64,000 nucleotides of DNA from Siphonodentalium dalli. Taxonomy: Eukaryota > Mollusca > Scaphopoda > Gadilida > Siphonodentaliidae. The notes under the pieces were generated by a model, which saw nothing but the letters and a program-made list of their open reading frames with translations, did no database searches and was not told where the DNA came from. Each line of letters starts with the position of its first letter. The stretch's first letter is position 1. The translations under genes and the position numbers were made by a program. Positions 46,000 through 57,040 of this stretch are shown piece by piece. The DNA lies in assembly GCA_032622095.1 (NCBI GenBank), contig CP136066.1:53660609-53724608 (forward strand). Direction: 5' to 3'.

Positions 46000-46340
46000 A
46001 CTACCACCCCTACCCTTATAATAAGGAATATCGGAATATATGAATTATTATAAATAAGAGGTTACCACCCCTATACCCTCATAATAAGTAATACCGGTTT
46101 ATATGAATTATTATAAATCTGAGGCTACCACCCCTACCCCTTATAATAAGGAATACCGGTATTTATAAATTATTATAAATCATAGGCTACCACTCTGCCC
46201 CTTATAACAAGTAATACCTGAATATATGAATTATTATAAATTAGAGGTTACTACCCCTTTACCCCTCATAATAAGTAATATCGGTATATATGAATTATTA
46301 TAAATCAGTTGCTACAACCCCTACCCCTTATACCGGTATA
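46000..46340 (-). repeat. ~65-bp tandem array, right arm (shorter)
   Basis: Reverse complement of the left array but only about five units, so the two arms differ in length mainly by repeat number. Confidence 0.85.
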
Positions 46341-47084
46341 TATGGATTATTCTAAAACATTGATACTACATGTATATCCATTATAAGATGTGAGTCAGTG
46401 ACATGCCATGTTCGTTGAGGAATCAAACTACCAAAATAATTACAATGTGCACAATGTTACCTAAGCAATGCTTATAGATATATCTTTCTTTATGACAAAG
46501 AGAGCGTGCGACAAATGACGTCATGTGGGTATTTCCTCAGATAAGGGGAGCCCCCTCATTATTATACTATTATCATATCATTATCATATCATTTGCATTC
46601 GTTCTTCGGCAACTTTCGGCTCTTCTCGTCACATGTATTAGATTCGAGTCGTCAAAAATCCGTCGTTTGAAACCAAGACGGATTTCAGACGCATCACCGA
46701 CGAAGATTCGTCTGAATTGGACGGAGATTCGTCTGTGATGCGTCTGACACGGATCTAATTGTTTCAAACGTCGCATTTTTGACGCATTTAATACAATTGT
46801 GGGTCTGGTATTAGATTCGAGTCGACAAAAATCCGTCGTTTGGAACGGGCCTTAGCGATGTCAGGTAACTTACTCAATGATTTGTAAACAATTGGTTCTT
46901 AGTAATTTTATCAAATAATGCTTGATAAATATGAATATTATTTTATTGTTCATCATTCTTCACAGTGTTCAGTAGACATCGCCATATGTTTTTCTTTGAT
47001 ATGGACTTTGTGTTTATTGATTTTGGGTTCGAAAAAATAGATTTTAAAAACCTCGATAAATTTCACATTTAGTATTTCTAACAT

Positions 47085-47420
47085 ATTCCACCATGAATTA
47101 TACTCTTAAAATGTTGCACCCATGGGTTTGGTTACTGTGATTACTAATAAAAGTGAACATAAACCTTTATTTTGACTCCATCAAATTTGGGGAAAATTGG
47201 GTTAGCAAAGTCCTTAAGTGCAAATGAATTACACTTAAGTATAAATACTGATATTTTCGTCTATTTGCACTTAAGTCCAATTCCTTTATTTTATTTTGGA
47301 CTCCATTAAATTTTGGGAAAATTGGGTTAGCAAAGTACAATTCCTCGCCGAATTCACAATTATGTGGTGGTATTTGCACTTCTCTATTTGCACTTAAGTG
47401 AAAATATTTGCACTTAAGTC
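47085..47420 (-). repeat. CACTTAAGTG palindrome array, right inverted block
   Basis: Reverse complement of 43180-43290 plus 43945-44110, without the 654-bp insertion. A ~60-base piece ('ttggactccattaaattttgggaaaattgggttagcaaagt') is duplicated near 47300. Sequences between these blocks and the central palindrome (44111-44298, 46855-47084) are not alike. Confidence 0.8.
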
Positions 47421-47429
47421 CAAATAAAT

Positions 47430-49300
47430 CGAAAATGTGAAAAACGGCTTGCCATAATTATCAGTATTCGAAATCAGTTAAGTAGGCTTAACGTACTTAG
47501 TATTGCACTGAGATGTCCATTTACCGTGTACACGAATTCGTCATGCTCTTTGTGACAAACACATAGCGCTAAATATTACAGGTTTTCTGCATAATGGATT
47601 ACGTTGCTGTCCTTTCTTATAGAATATAATGATATATAGCTTAGCTCTGCGTGAGAACACATACAACAATCTGAGAAACACGCTCTGTAATTCACACAAT
47701 TAAAGTGTCCCTCAAAAATGTACATCAGATAGCCATCTTCGACAAATTTCATGAAAATGGGTCAGGAAACATTTACAAATTTGTGAACGGTCGTATAGCG
47801 GTTCTCCAAGAATGGACCATTCCAATGTATACTTTCAGAAATTAATGTGATCATCCAGTCAAATCAAAGTGTCAATTGCACGCCCCCTCCAATTTTGGTC
47901 AATATTTTCAATATTTCCATGGAATTTCATGTCTGACACATTTTGATCACATCACATTTTGGTCGAAATTGTTCTCATTGTTTGATTTTACTTTTCCAAC
48001 AAGCAATTAGTGGAAATCTTGTTGTTAGATCAACAGTAGTATATTTGTCTACTTTTTGTAAAAAAAAATTGTCTGAATTTGTCATCAGTTGGAAATTTTC
48101 CGAAGTTAGGGGGGGGGTGTCATGTTGGAAATTTCCAACAGTTGGAAATTTTAGGTACTAGTTGGAAAGTTCCAACCCAGGGTGGTCCGGTGCACATGGT
48201 ATTTCAGGATCATAGGATTTTGGTTTGGTTCAAGCAGGCCCCCACCCCCTGGAATACGGAATACCACTTAACACAGTGGGTGGAATACGGAATACCAGTT
48301 AACAGCCATATGGAATACGGTAGTACCAGTTAAGATCAGATAAGATAATTTATTTATGATAAAAGGATCTAAAGGGCAACATAATAGTAAAACTTGTAAT
48401 ACAGAGTTGAGAGTTCAATACTGGACCATTATTGATATGTAGTTATTTCTATTGCCGTACGAACGCCGGTCATCCCGCAGTGTCCACGTTTAAAATGACG
48501 ATGATCGACGATCTGTATGTCAAACCGTGAATTTATTGTGACAAAAATCGCATTTATATTATTATTATGATCATTTTTTTTGGAAGGTCCGCGCGTACGA
48601 ATACCGGTATTTTTGGAATACCGAATACCTCATAACAGAGGGCCGGAATACGGCGTACCTCATAACAGGGCATGGAATATACGGCGTACGAAAAGGGGTG
48701 GGGCCTCTTCAAGGGGGGAGGGGGTGGAAATTTCTTGGTGGACATCCACCCCCCCCAACGGAGACCCTCGATCTAGCAACGTCGCTGATTGCATGCTGGT
48801 GTTGTGAATGAAATGTCACCAAATATGTGTAAAGTAATTGTTTTCGTTACAAATATTTCTTCTTCGCAGTTATTTGCTTCAAGTGAATACCTATTATATA
48901 AGTTGACCCCTGTCCAAGCACATTGTAGCGATATAAATTGGTTGTTGTCCATGATTGTCTGACGTTAGTTCGAGTTAGAAATCAATTAGTGGACTCGCCG
49001 ACTGGACTATAATTCGCTTATCGGTAAGAAATACAGTACATAGCATGTAGTAGTATATGTAGAGGGTAAATAAACACTTCAAAAAAGTAATCCCCCATAA
49101 TATTTCGAGTTTTTTCTTCAGATATATATATAATATTAGTTCATGAGATATTAATTGGTCGACCTTTCTACCCAAAAGATCCCCCACATGACTCAGCTTC
49201 ACCCGAAGTGGCAGAAAAGACTTCAGACCAGATGGCTTCTATATCGTGGCGGCGATATTTCTTGATATGCACCAGGTCTCTTTAATCGCCATTATATTGA
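47430..49300. other. Low-information region with GGAATACGG words
   Basis: No supported gene. 'tggaatacggaataccacttaac' and related words recur at 48249-48330 and again, as 'ggaatacggcgtacctcataacag', at 48600-48690. A 'ttggaaattt(cc)' word occurs four times at 48085-48170. T- and G-rich tracts flank them. Open frames here lack domains. Confidence 0.4.
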
Positions 49301-49320
49301 AGATAATTTAATCGTAATCG

Positions 49321-49872
49321 GGGGGGGGGGTTCGTAAAATAAATTCAGGCACGTATGCTGATTTTTTACTTTCGACCCTTGCTGGGACCCACCCACCCCC
49401 GCGTCCAAATTGTTTTCCGTTTTCGGCAGTTTTTTCCGACCATTTTTTGACACCCACACCCGCCCCCCCCCCTTTTAACACTAAAACAGAGATTTGCAGG
49501 GGGAATTCACTGTAAACAACTGTATACGAATTTCTGTGCATACTATTTGTCATGGATGTTAACATTGACATGTAAATAGGAACGAGTCATTTTGGGGTCA
49601 TTCGGCCAAAAAGACATGGCTGCCAGCGGCCATCTTGGATTTCAAAATTTGCAACAAAATACAACACGATAACTGTCTGCAGTCAGTTTAGCAATTAGAA
49701 TTACATTATTTCTCTTATTCTAAGGTGTTTTAATCCAAACTCATTGCAAAAACAGTCAAAAAACTTGCAGGAAAAAACATTTTGAGTTGCGGAAAAAATT
49801 GTTTGTTGGTCCCATCGACCACCCACCCACCCCGGCATACGTGCCAGGAAAAAATTTGTTCCCCCCCCCCCT
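49321..49872. repeat. Inverted repeat bounded by G/C homopolymer tracts
   Basis: A G10 tract with 'ttcgtaaaataaattcaggcacgtatgc' at 49321 pairs imperfectly with 'gcatacgtgccaggaaaaaatttgtt' and C10 ending at 49872. The inner parts 'gggacccacccaccc' and 'gggtgggtggtcgatggga' also pair. The frames on the minus strand over both arms share sequence for this reason and are not genes. Confidence 0.6.
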
Positions 49873-50695
49873 GTCATAATAGCATAAAATGGTATGCGGT
49901 CTTGTTCTCCACTCGATTCGTTGTGCTAATATATCACCCTCTAAAATAAGCCAAAAATACGTCACCAAAATCCAATAGGGCGGCCAAGATGGCGGCTGAA
50001 ATGCGAATATTTACTAAAACATTCGACAGTTCGTCACCTATTGTATCGTTCAATTCAATTCAGTTTATTCTGGTCGTAGATAATAGACATTACAGATGTG
50101 TATACTTAAATGCGATACATACGGTCATACAGGGGGGGGGGGGTCGATATTAGCACACAATGAGACGATATATAATATATAATGTATTCTTGGCCGGATC
50201 TTTTTACCCGATATCACGTTTTCCAAATGCCCGTATAATCCTAACAAAGCCGACTACTTGACGCTTATATCTGACATGTATAATGTCTGCTTCGAATCAA
50301 TTGGTGTCATTGTTAGGAAAAGTACACACATAACTCCATAAATTATATTTGTAGCATACACTTGACCAGGATTCCTTTTGTATTTGAGTTAAGGCATATA
50401 TATCCTGTACTTTTCTACAATAATTATTATTACGCGAACTCCACCGATATAATCACATGTAGGGAATATTGATACGAAGTATTCGTTTGGGTAGATGAAT
50501 TGATACCCACAGCCAAGATGGCGGCCACAAATGGAAAAGTTGTCGATATTTTCACATTATAATTTACACTTTTGTAATAATATCAACATGTACAGACGAA
50601 ATCAGAAATCTGTTTCTATTTAAAACGTCTTCAGACCAATAGCGTATTTAGTAGCATTCTTGAAGGGCGAAACTCACGACGAATATATATGTGGC

Positions 50696-51224
50696 ATACC
50701 TTACTCGTATTTAAATTCGCGCGGTACTATTTTTCGCTCAGTTTTGAATTCGCGCACCTAGCTGCGCGAATTCAAAATTGACGAAATTATTTTCGTGATA
50801 TTTTCGTAGTTTCGGTTCTGAGTCATTGCTGGGGATATATGTGTATATTAAACACCATCGCGGAGGATTTTCATCGTGTAGACATTAAACTGGTAACTGC
50901 ATATACATTATAAATTTGTGGCGACCTTGGATATTAGTATTTCTTGTATACAAGCATTTCAACAATGTCTATGTTACCATGATTTATCACTTGGCATTGT
51001 GAGCAATGGTCTTGATAGCGGTTAGCCGAATGTAAACATATGCATACACGTATAGGCGTAATTTTCTATTCGACCGTTCATATATGTAAACCCTCTTGTA
51101 TTTACTATGGACTGTGGTTTAGATTAAACTTCGGAGTCGTACTATTTTTCGCTCAGTTTTAAATTCGCACACCGATGTGTGCGCGAAAAATAGTACTGCG
51201 CGAATTTAAATACGAGTAAGGTAT
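50696..51224. mobile_element. TACTCG MITE, complete copy (529 bp)
   Basis: Same ends as 40366-40922 (ATACCTTACTCGTATTTAAA and its reverse complement). Subterminal 'ttcgcgcacctagctgcgcgaattc' hairpin and related core sequence. About 75-80% alike to the 40366 copy by eye. Confidence 0.85.
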
Positions 51225-51599
51225 CCAAATCTATTCCCTAGTAAGCTCCGATAATGTCCGTAATCTTAGCTGTGCCCAATATAGTCTTATTGTGATTTGC
51301 AAAATTCAGAACACCTGCCTGAACTGTGCTGATTCGCCACATTCTTCCTGATATTATTATAACGAACCAAAGCCGCTTTGGGTCGTATATAGGCTATATC
51401 TGATTTTGTGACGTCACCAATTATTAACTAATACGACGCTCTAATTTTTGAATTTGGGGAGCACTTTTGTCGCACAGTAGATCGGTGGGCCTAAAGCATT
51501 ATTGTCGTAATCGGCTGTTAAGAGGCCAACACAAATCAGTCGATGTGCAACACTCTCCTATTTATATAAACGTCTTATAATCATCTATGTGTTTTGTTA

Positions 51600-52344
51600 T
51601 TTATAAAGTCAGAATACCGAGTTAATAAATGTCAAAATTCCGAGTTAAAAGACAGAATTACAAGTTGATAAAGACAGAATTCCGAGTTAAAAAGACAGAA
51701 TTCCGAGTTATAAAGTCAGAATTCCGAGTTAATAAAGTCAGAATTCCGAGTTAATAAAGTCAGAATTCCGAGTTAATAAAGTCAAAATCCGAGTTTATAA
51801 AGTCAGAATTCCGAGTTAAAAAGACAGAATTCCGAGTTAATAAAGTCAAAATTCCGAGTTAATAAAGTCAAAATCCGAGTTTATAAAGTCAGAATTCCGA
51901 GTTAAAAAGACAGAATTCCGAGTTATAAAGTCAAAATTCCGAGTTTATAAAGTCAAAATTCCGAGTTATAAAGTCAAAATTCCGAGTTTATGAAGTCAGA
52001 ATTCCGAGTTAAAAAGACAGAATTCCGAGTTATAAAGTCAAAATTCCGAGTTTATAAAGTCAAAATTCCGAGTTAATAAAGTCAAAATTCCGAGTTAATA
52101 AAGTCAAAATCCGAGTTTATAAAGTCAAAATTCCGAGTTTATAAAGTCAGAATTCCATGTTAAAAAGACAGAATATCAAGTTTATAAAGTCAGAATTCCG
52201 AGTTAAAAAGACAGAATTCAGAGCTTATAAAGTCAGAATTCCGAGTTATAAAGTCAGAATTCCGAGTTATAAAGTCAGAAATCCGAGTTAAAAAGAGAGA
52301 ATTCCGAGTTAAAAATAGAGAATTCCGAGGTGTCAGAATTCCGT
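51600..52344 (+). repeat. 22-bp minisatellite, ~34 units
   Basis: The unit is ATAAAGTCAGAATTCCGAGTT with variants AAAAAGACAGAATTCCGAGTT and ATAAAGTCAAAATTCCGAGTT, 20-23 bases each. Two unit types alternate in short blocks, so there is higher-order structure. Many units create GAATTC. No coding frame. Confidence 0.95.
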
Positions 52345-52602
52345 CAATCAAGACTACGCGGAAGTACGATTGGCCTAATTTTACTCTAATTACTTTTACT
52401 AATAATCAACCCAGGAAACATAGGCTTATGTAAATTTTATTTGAAGGGAATACCAGGGAATCTATAAACATATTTTGATAAATAAAAAATAAAACCAAAA
52501 AAGCCACAGCTACCCTCGTGTGAGTAGTTTTGCCTTGGTTCGTTAATTACGCTAGCGTATGATCATATTATGTCGCTCACACAAACAACGTATGTTATAT
52601 CA

Positions 52603-53625
52603 CAGGCCCCTGGGGACAAATACCAGATATACAGATATAAACTATAACATGCAGTGACAAGGTTCACAAGTCTGATTTTGGGAAAACACACCATCTATCA
52701 TATTCCTCATCTATTCTCAAAATATTTCTGCTCAGTCACAATATATTTTAGTGTATCTTATTGGCCATGAAATTCCCTTTCTTTTGATATATAATTCGAT
52801 AGTATCAAACGAAGAGCAGTCGAGATATCGCATCGAGAACTAGCAAAATAACCGACGAAAAGCGGTCGTCAGTTTCCATGTCCGGTAAGTATATAGAGCT
52901 GAAGGGGTCACTCTCACCAAAACAAAAGTGCTGAAGGGTACACAGGATTTTAAAATGTGCTGAAGGGTACACAGGTTTGGAAATCTCGTTTAGTATTCGT
53001 ATCTGCCATTATTTCTGTTAGAGAATGATTGTTTGCGTTCCAATGAACATTAAAATGAACAGAAAACAAACTGCTAATGGGCATCAGACTTTCAGAAATA
53101 AAGTTTTAGAAACAGTGTTAGTGCCGATCACAAACCATGTGTACCCTTCAGCACATTTTCCAAACCCTGTGTACCTTTCAGCACTTTTTTTGGTGAGAGT
53201 GACTCCTTCAGCGTAAATATAGAGATTATACAGGGATACCAATTGAATTATAACGATCACAATTGCTGAAATTACGAAATCCCCTTGCGATATATCGACT
53301 TCGCTTAAATAGAGTTCGTCAAAAAATATTGAAGTTAATAGGCGGACAGGGAGACTGACGACCCATTTTACTCGCCATTTCCAGTAGATATATTGCAAGT
53401 TTTCGGTACGATATCTCGACTTCTCTTCGTTTGATATTATGGAATTATAAATCAAAAGAAAGGAAATTTCATGGCCAATAAGATACACAAATATATATTG
53501 TAACTGATTTGAACGATATTGAATCTATGAGCAATATGATAGATGGTGTGTTTTTACCAAAATGAACCTTGTCGGTGGTATAGTATATATTGGTATATCT
53601 GGTATTTCCCCCATGCAGTTGCCTG
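52603..53625. mobile_element. 1-kb fold-back element with CAGGCCCCTGG-type left end
   Basis: The left arm (52603-52895) and right arm (about 53225-53625) are reverse complements with ~15-20% divergence ('ttattggccatgaaatt', 'caaacgaagag.agtcgagatatcg', 'acacaccatctatcatat'). The loop itself has an inverted pair built on 'gtgctgaagggtacacagg' (two at 52930-52980, two in reverse at 53140-53200). Frames at 53025 and 53084 are arm or loop readings. Confidence 0.8.
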
Positions 53626-53699
53626 TGTGTTATATTGCCTAGGAAAAATGGCACTCTAACCAGAAGGTTTGAAACAATCCAGATTCCGGTTTCCATCCC

Positions 53700-54370
53700 A
53701 CGATTTTCTCCAAAGATTCGTTAATTTTGGAATCTTCCATTGTAGTATACTTATGGTATAAATCATATGTTACATGTGGGATATGTGCGTCATCTTTCAA
53801 GATACCCTAGAATGGCATACAGTCGATGAGATTACAAACGTTCATAAGATCCTCTCTATACATCTACGTCAACGCGGCTTTGGCGATCTGAGGGGAGAAC
53901 CACATATACTTTTGATTTTCCCAGGATTTCACAAATTCAACAAACGGATTGGCGGTCTGATACACTTCTGTTCTGTTTCGAATGTTGCTATAGCCTTGTC
54001 TTTCCCTGGGACGAATGCCTCTCTGGTGTCGTAGACAACAATGTTCCCACTCTTCTGGGCCGTGCATGGTCGTAAGCAATCTTTATTGTGTCCAGCAGTC
54101 GTCTCGTTGAATAGCTCCCAGATGAACACTACAATAAGTGCTCGATTGTGGCCATGTGCAATGATAGTGGAAATGAGATGGGGGTCACGAACTATACACC
54201 ATGCACCCCTACGCTAGGTGTATGTTTCAGATATAATTATCTCGCTCATGTCGGTTCATTCCTTGGTGTGGTTGGGTTGTATTTCCAAGCGGTTCTTATG
54301 AATCTCTTGGATCAGGCGTATAATGCATTTGTCTCGATAATACTATGCCATGTTTCCTCAGAAGTGCATG
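53700..54370 (-). pseudogene. Decayed coding segment of unknown family
   Basis: The minus strand keeps long protein-like runs in shifting frames: HKNRLEIQPNHTKE (54300), RRGAWCIVRDPHLISTIIAH (54200), NRALIVVFIWELFNETTAGH (54140), CTAQKSGNIVVYDTREAF (54050), VLPSDRQSRVDVDV and DLMNVCNLIDCMPF (53900-53810). Stops and shifts every ~40-60 codons. No motif I can assign. It ends next to a TACTCG MITE terminus at 54374, so it could be cargo or transposase of a related longer element. Only the coding character is claimed. Confidence 0.4.
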
Positions 54371-54373
54371 GTG

Positions 54374-54460
54374 TATACCTTACTTGTATTTGAATTCGCA
54401 CAGTGCTATAGTTTTTCGCGCACCCGTCTGCGCGAATTTAAAACTGAGCGAAAAAAAGGA
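54374..54460 (+). mobile_element. TACTCG MITE, terminal fragment
   Basis: 'tataccttacttgtatttgaattcgcacag' and 'tttttcgcgcacccgtctgcgcgaatttaaaactgagcg' match the end region of the complete copies. The other end is absent. Confidence 0.7.
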
Positions 54461-55290
54461 CGACTCTGCATTAAAAATATACCCATTACTCAATGCCAAT
54501 CGAAGTACACATCATAGTATAGCCTTGATATATAAGATGGGCCAAAATTGTGCCTCTATATATATATAGACTTTTTTATAACCTCACAAATCATATATGC
54601 ATCAAAATCTAAAACCGCTTCGTTTCTGATGTAATGGTCGCAGAAAAAGCAACATTTTATATTATGTAGGCTTCGGAATAATTGTAGCTAAATTGTGCTT
54701 GTGGTTACAGTATGAGATTGCCGATCACTATTTTTGTTAAATAAAAAAATAGCAAGAATTGGACTGCATGTAGTACACATTGAAGAGCTACTATGCGGAA
54801 TGCCTTAAGTTATAGATAGACACCGAGTTGGTATTGGATCTGCGGGAGAAACAATACCGTTGAGGGCTTTTCTCTCGCATATCCAATACCACCGAAGTGT
54901 CTGTCTTACTTAGAACATTTCTGACCGTCTGGTGGTTAAAGATGTCAGAAACCAGAAAGAAGCAAATCATGCATGGTTATTTGATTATGCAATATATAAA
55001 CTTTGAAAAATTAAATTTATATATTCTATTACCCCCTTCGCGAGCCCCAAACATGCTATTGTCTATATCGGCGATTAGCTTACCCCATGCTTTAATTTAG
55101 TTAATATATATATATGTTGTTGGCATGTGCATTTGCCCATTGAATGTCTCCATGCAATCAGTTAATCATTTCTATATCATCACGGGTGAGAAGAGTGAAT
55201 TTTGCCAGTAGCATATATAGACTGAGTATAATTCAGTTACAGTATGCACACGTCACAAAATACTCCCCGGCGAAAGTTGCACTTGTTTGC
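54461..55290. other. Unassigned AT-rich segment
   Basis: I see no gene or repeat, apart from a short inverted pair near 54820-54900 ('agacaccgagttggtattggat' / 'atccaataccaccgaagtgtct'). Confidence 0.3.
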
Positions 55291-55294
55291 TAAT

Positions 55295-55439
55295 TTTTCT
55301 CCAAAACGTTCAGAATGTGGGCCGAACACACACGAACTTGAACATGAATATGACATATAGGTTGGAAATCCGAGAAGGATATAGGCGTTATATTTGACTC
55401 AGCATTATCATTCAACTCACACATCTCAACAGCAGTTAA
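55295..55439 (+). pseudogene. Second LINE, ORF2 fragment upstream of a MITE
   Basis: The plus strand reads FSPKRSECGPNTHELEHEYD, then in a shifted frame EKDIGVIFDSALSFNSHIST followed by AV. This is the LINE block just after the RT core ('KC.vMhlG...', 'KDLGV..D..L.F..HI..'). It stops at the TTAA MITE and continues after it. 5' parts of this LINE are absent. Confidence 0.75.
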
Positions 55440-55908
55440 AGGTACTCAACCCGTAAAGAGGGTCCCCATCTCAACAGATTCCAACAACAACAATCCGATC
55501 AGAGGGTCCTATATTACTATTTCTTTGGCTTTGGGGGTAAAAAATATTTGATTCGAGTCGAGGAACCCATCAAACAAAGCTCAGAGTTATTAGATATTGA
55601 TTTTTCAAATTTGTTATGTTCTCGAGATGAGTACTAATAACTGCCGTAATCTGCTCTGGATGTGTACTTCAAATCTATTCAAACAGACAAGGATGAATAA
55701 CTCTAAAATCAAGTGGTAATTTTAACGCAATTTTGACTGAGTTCTGGGCCAGATAGTATTCCCGATAATGAAAAATAATAGATTTCTAAAATCGATATCT
55801 AACAAATCTGAGCTTTGATGGGTGACTTCCTCGACTCGAATCAAATATTTTTGACCCCCGAAGCCATTGAAATAGTAATTGAGAGGAGTTTTATCGGGTT
55901 GAGTACCT
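55440..55908 (+). mobile_element. TTAA MITE, 469 bp, inside the second LINE
   Basis: Ends AGGTACTCAACCCG and CGGGTTGAGTACCT with matched changes at both ends. TTAA at 55436-55439 and 55909-55912. Removing it with one TTAA restores the LINE reading 'STAVNKANQRIG'. ~92-95% identical by eye to the copies at 27986-30379. Confidence 0.95.
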
Positions 55909-56440
55909 TTAACAAAGCGAACCAAAGAATAGGACTGATTAGAAGATCTTTCAACTACATAGATGATGATATGCTAAAGATTCTATATAAATCCCTCATC
56001 AGACCAATGGTTGAATATGCCTCATCAATATGGAACCCGCACCTACGAAAACACCAGATAGCAATCGAAAGTGTCCAGCGAAGATCTACTAGACTAACAA
56101 CCAGCAATAATATGCAAAATCTAGACAACGAGGGAAGAAATAAACATCTTGGATTACCGACACTCCAATATCGCCAAGAGTGGTGCGACATGATACAAAT
56201 GTTCAAAGTACTAAACAAAATAGACACAGTAGTCCTACCATCAGCAAAGAAATTATACTCAACAATCACAAGAGGACACAAAGACAAACTGCAAAAGGAA
56301 ACCCATAGAAACAATACATCAGCCAACAGCTTTGTACCTCGCAGCACAAAGATCACAGGTAATCACAGGTGACGCGACCGCACCCCGTATTCGAAAGGGG
56401 ACTTAAAGTTGGACTTATAGCATTCTAGATAAGTAATGTT
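55909..56440 (+). pseudogene. Second LINE, ORF2 C-terminal region
   Basis: The plus frame encodes KANQRIGLIRRSFNYIDDDM, LKILYKSLIRPMVEYASSIW, NPHLRKHQIAIESVQRRSTR, LGLPTLQYRQEWCDMIQMFK and ETHRNNTSANSFVPRSTK. This is a textbook LINE C-terminus ('A...lGll.R.f......l..LYksLVrP.lEYas.vW.P......i..iE.VQRRaTr'). A stop follows at 56372 and remnants to about 56440. It differs from the first LINE at the same region, so this is a different family. 5'-truncated and inactive. Confidence 0.85.
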
Positions 56441-57040
56441 TGACTTATTGTCTAAACGTATTCTGCATGTGCGTCAAGTGCTATGTTTATCCGGCGAAGA
56501 CGACCGAAGTAATTTTCTAAACTTTCAGTGTCGGTGTTATCTAAATGGATATTACAAAGTTATATGTTATAAGCATGGCGTCCGTTTTATAAGAGAAATA
56601 AACATCACAAGCGCCCGGGGTAAATTACGATCCGGGGTCAATACTATGAACAATTTTATACCTGTAAATACAAATTGTATTTATTAATTTGTAATTACAA
56701 ATTTGTGTTAACTATCACAGTGGTTTCATAGTACAGGGAAAATTTAGCCGTATTATTGTAATACCTTAGACTGGGCGAGAGGTGAAACCCCTAAAAGGCA
56801 GCTGTAAAACTTAGAAAAAACTAACTCCCCACTCTGCTTCCATGCACATGTTATCAGTGTTATCTGAATACCAGTTCAAATTAGACGGACATGTATATAG
56901 AGCTAAAATAACTGACAACCATTTATATGGGGAAGTTACAATGCGTGCTATCATATTGTGATTAGTGAGAACGCCGGTACTATGAAACGATGAGCTAACA
57001 AAATCTCGCAAATTTCACAAAGATCTACTGTTGATTATTA
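56441..57040. other. Unassigned segment
   Basis: No supported gene. A short inverted pair ('atttgtatttattaatttgtaattacaaat') occurs near 56670-56705. The end abuts the H3 element. Confidence 0.3.

Larger units (their letters stand above)
44301..46852. mobile_element. 2.55-kb near-palindromic element, AGGCCTGTTCC ends
   Basis: The arms, about 44301-45695 and 45785-46852, are reverse complements with few differences. Termini are AGGCCTGTTCCAAACGACGG and CCGTCGTTTGGAACGGGCCT, flanked by TA on both sides. Near the ends, a 'gacgga' word family ('tccgtc', 'gacgaatct') recurs about ten times per arm. Further in, each arm has a tandem array of a ~65-base unit. The loop is ~90 bases. No coding; the 60-70-codon frames at the ends are arm readings. 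The GGCC-type end and TA/TWA flank suggest a Harbinger- or mariner-type fold-back, not resolved. Confidence 0.85.

Noticed and set aside
44301-46852. Interpretation as a viral or organellar origin with inverted repeats
   Set aside because: Terminal repeats flanked by TA and arrays in the arms fit a fold-back transposon better. No replication genes nearby.
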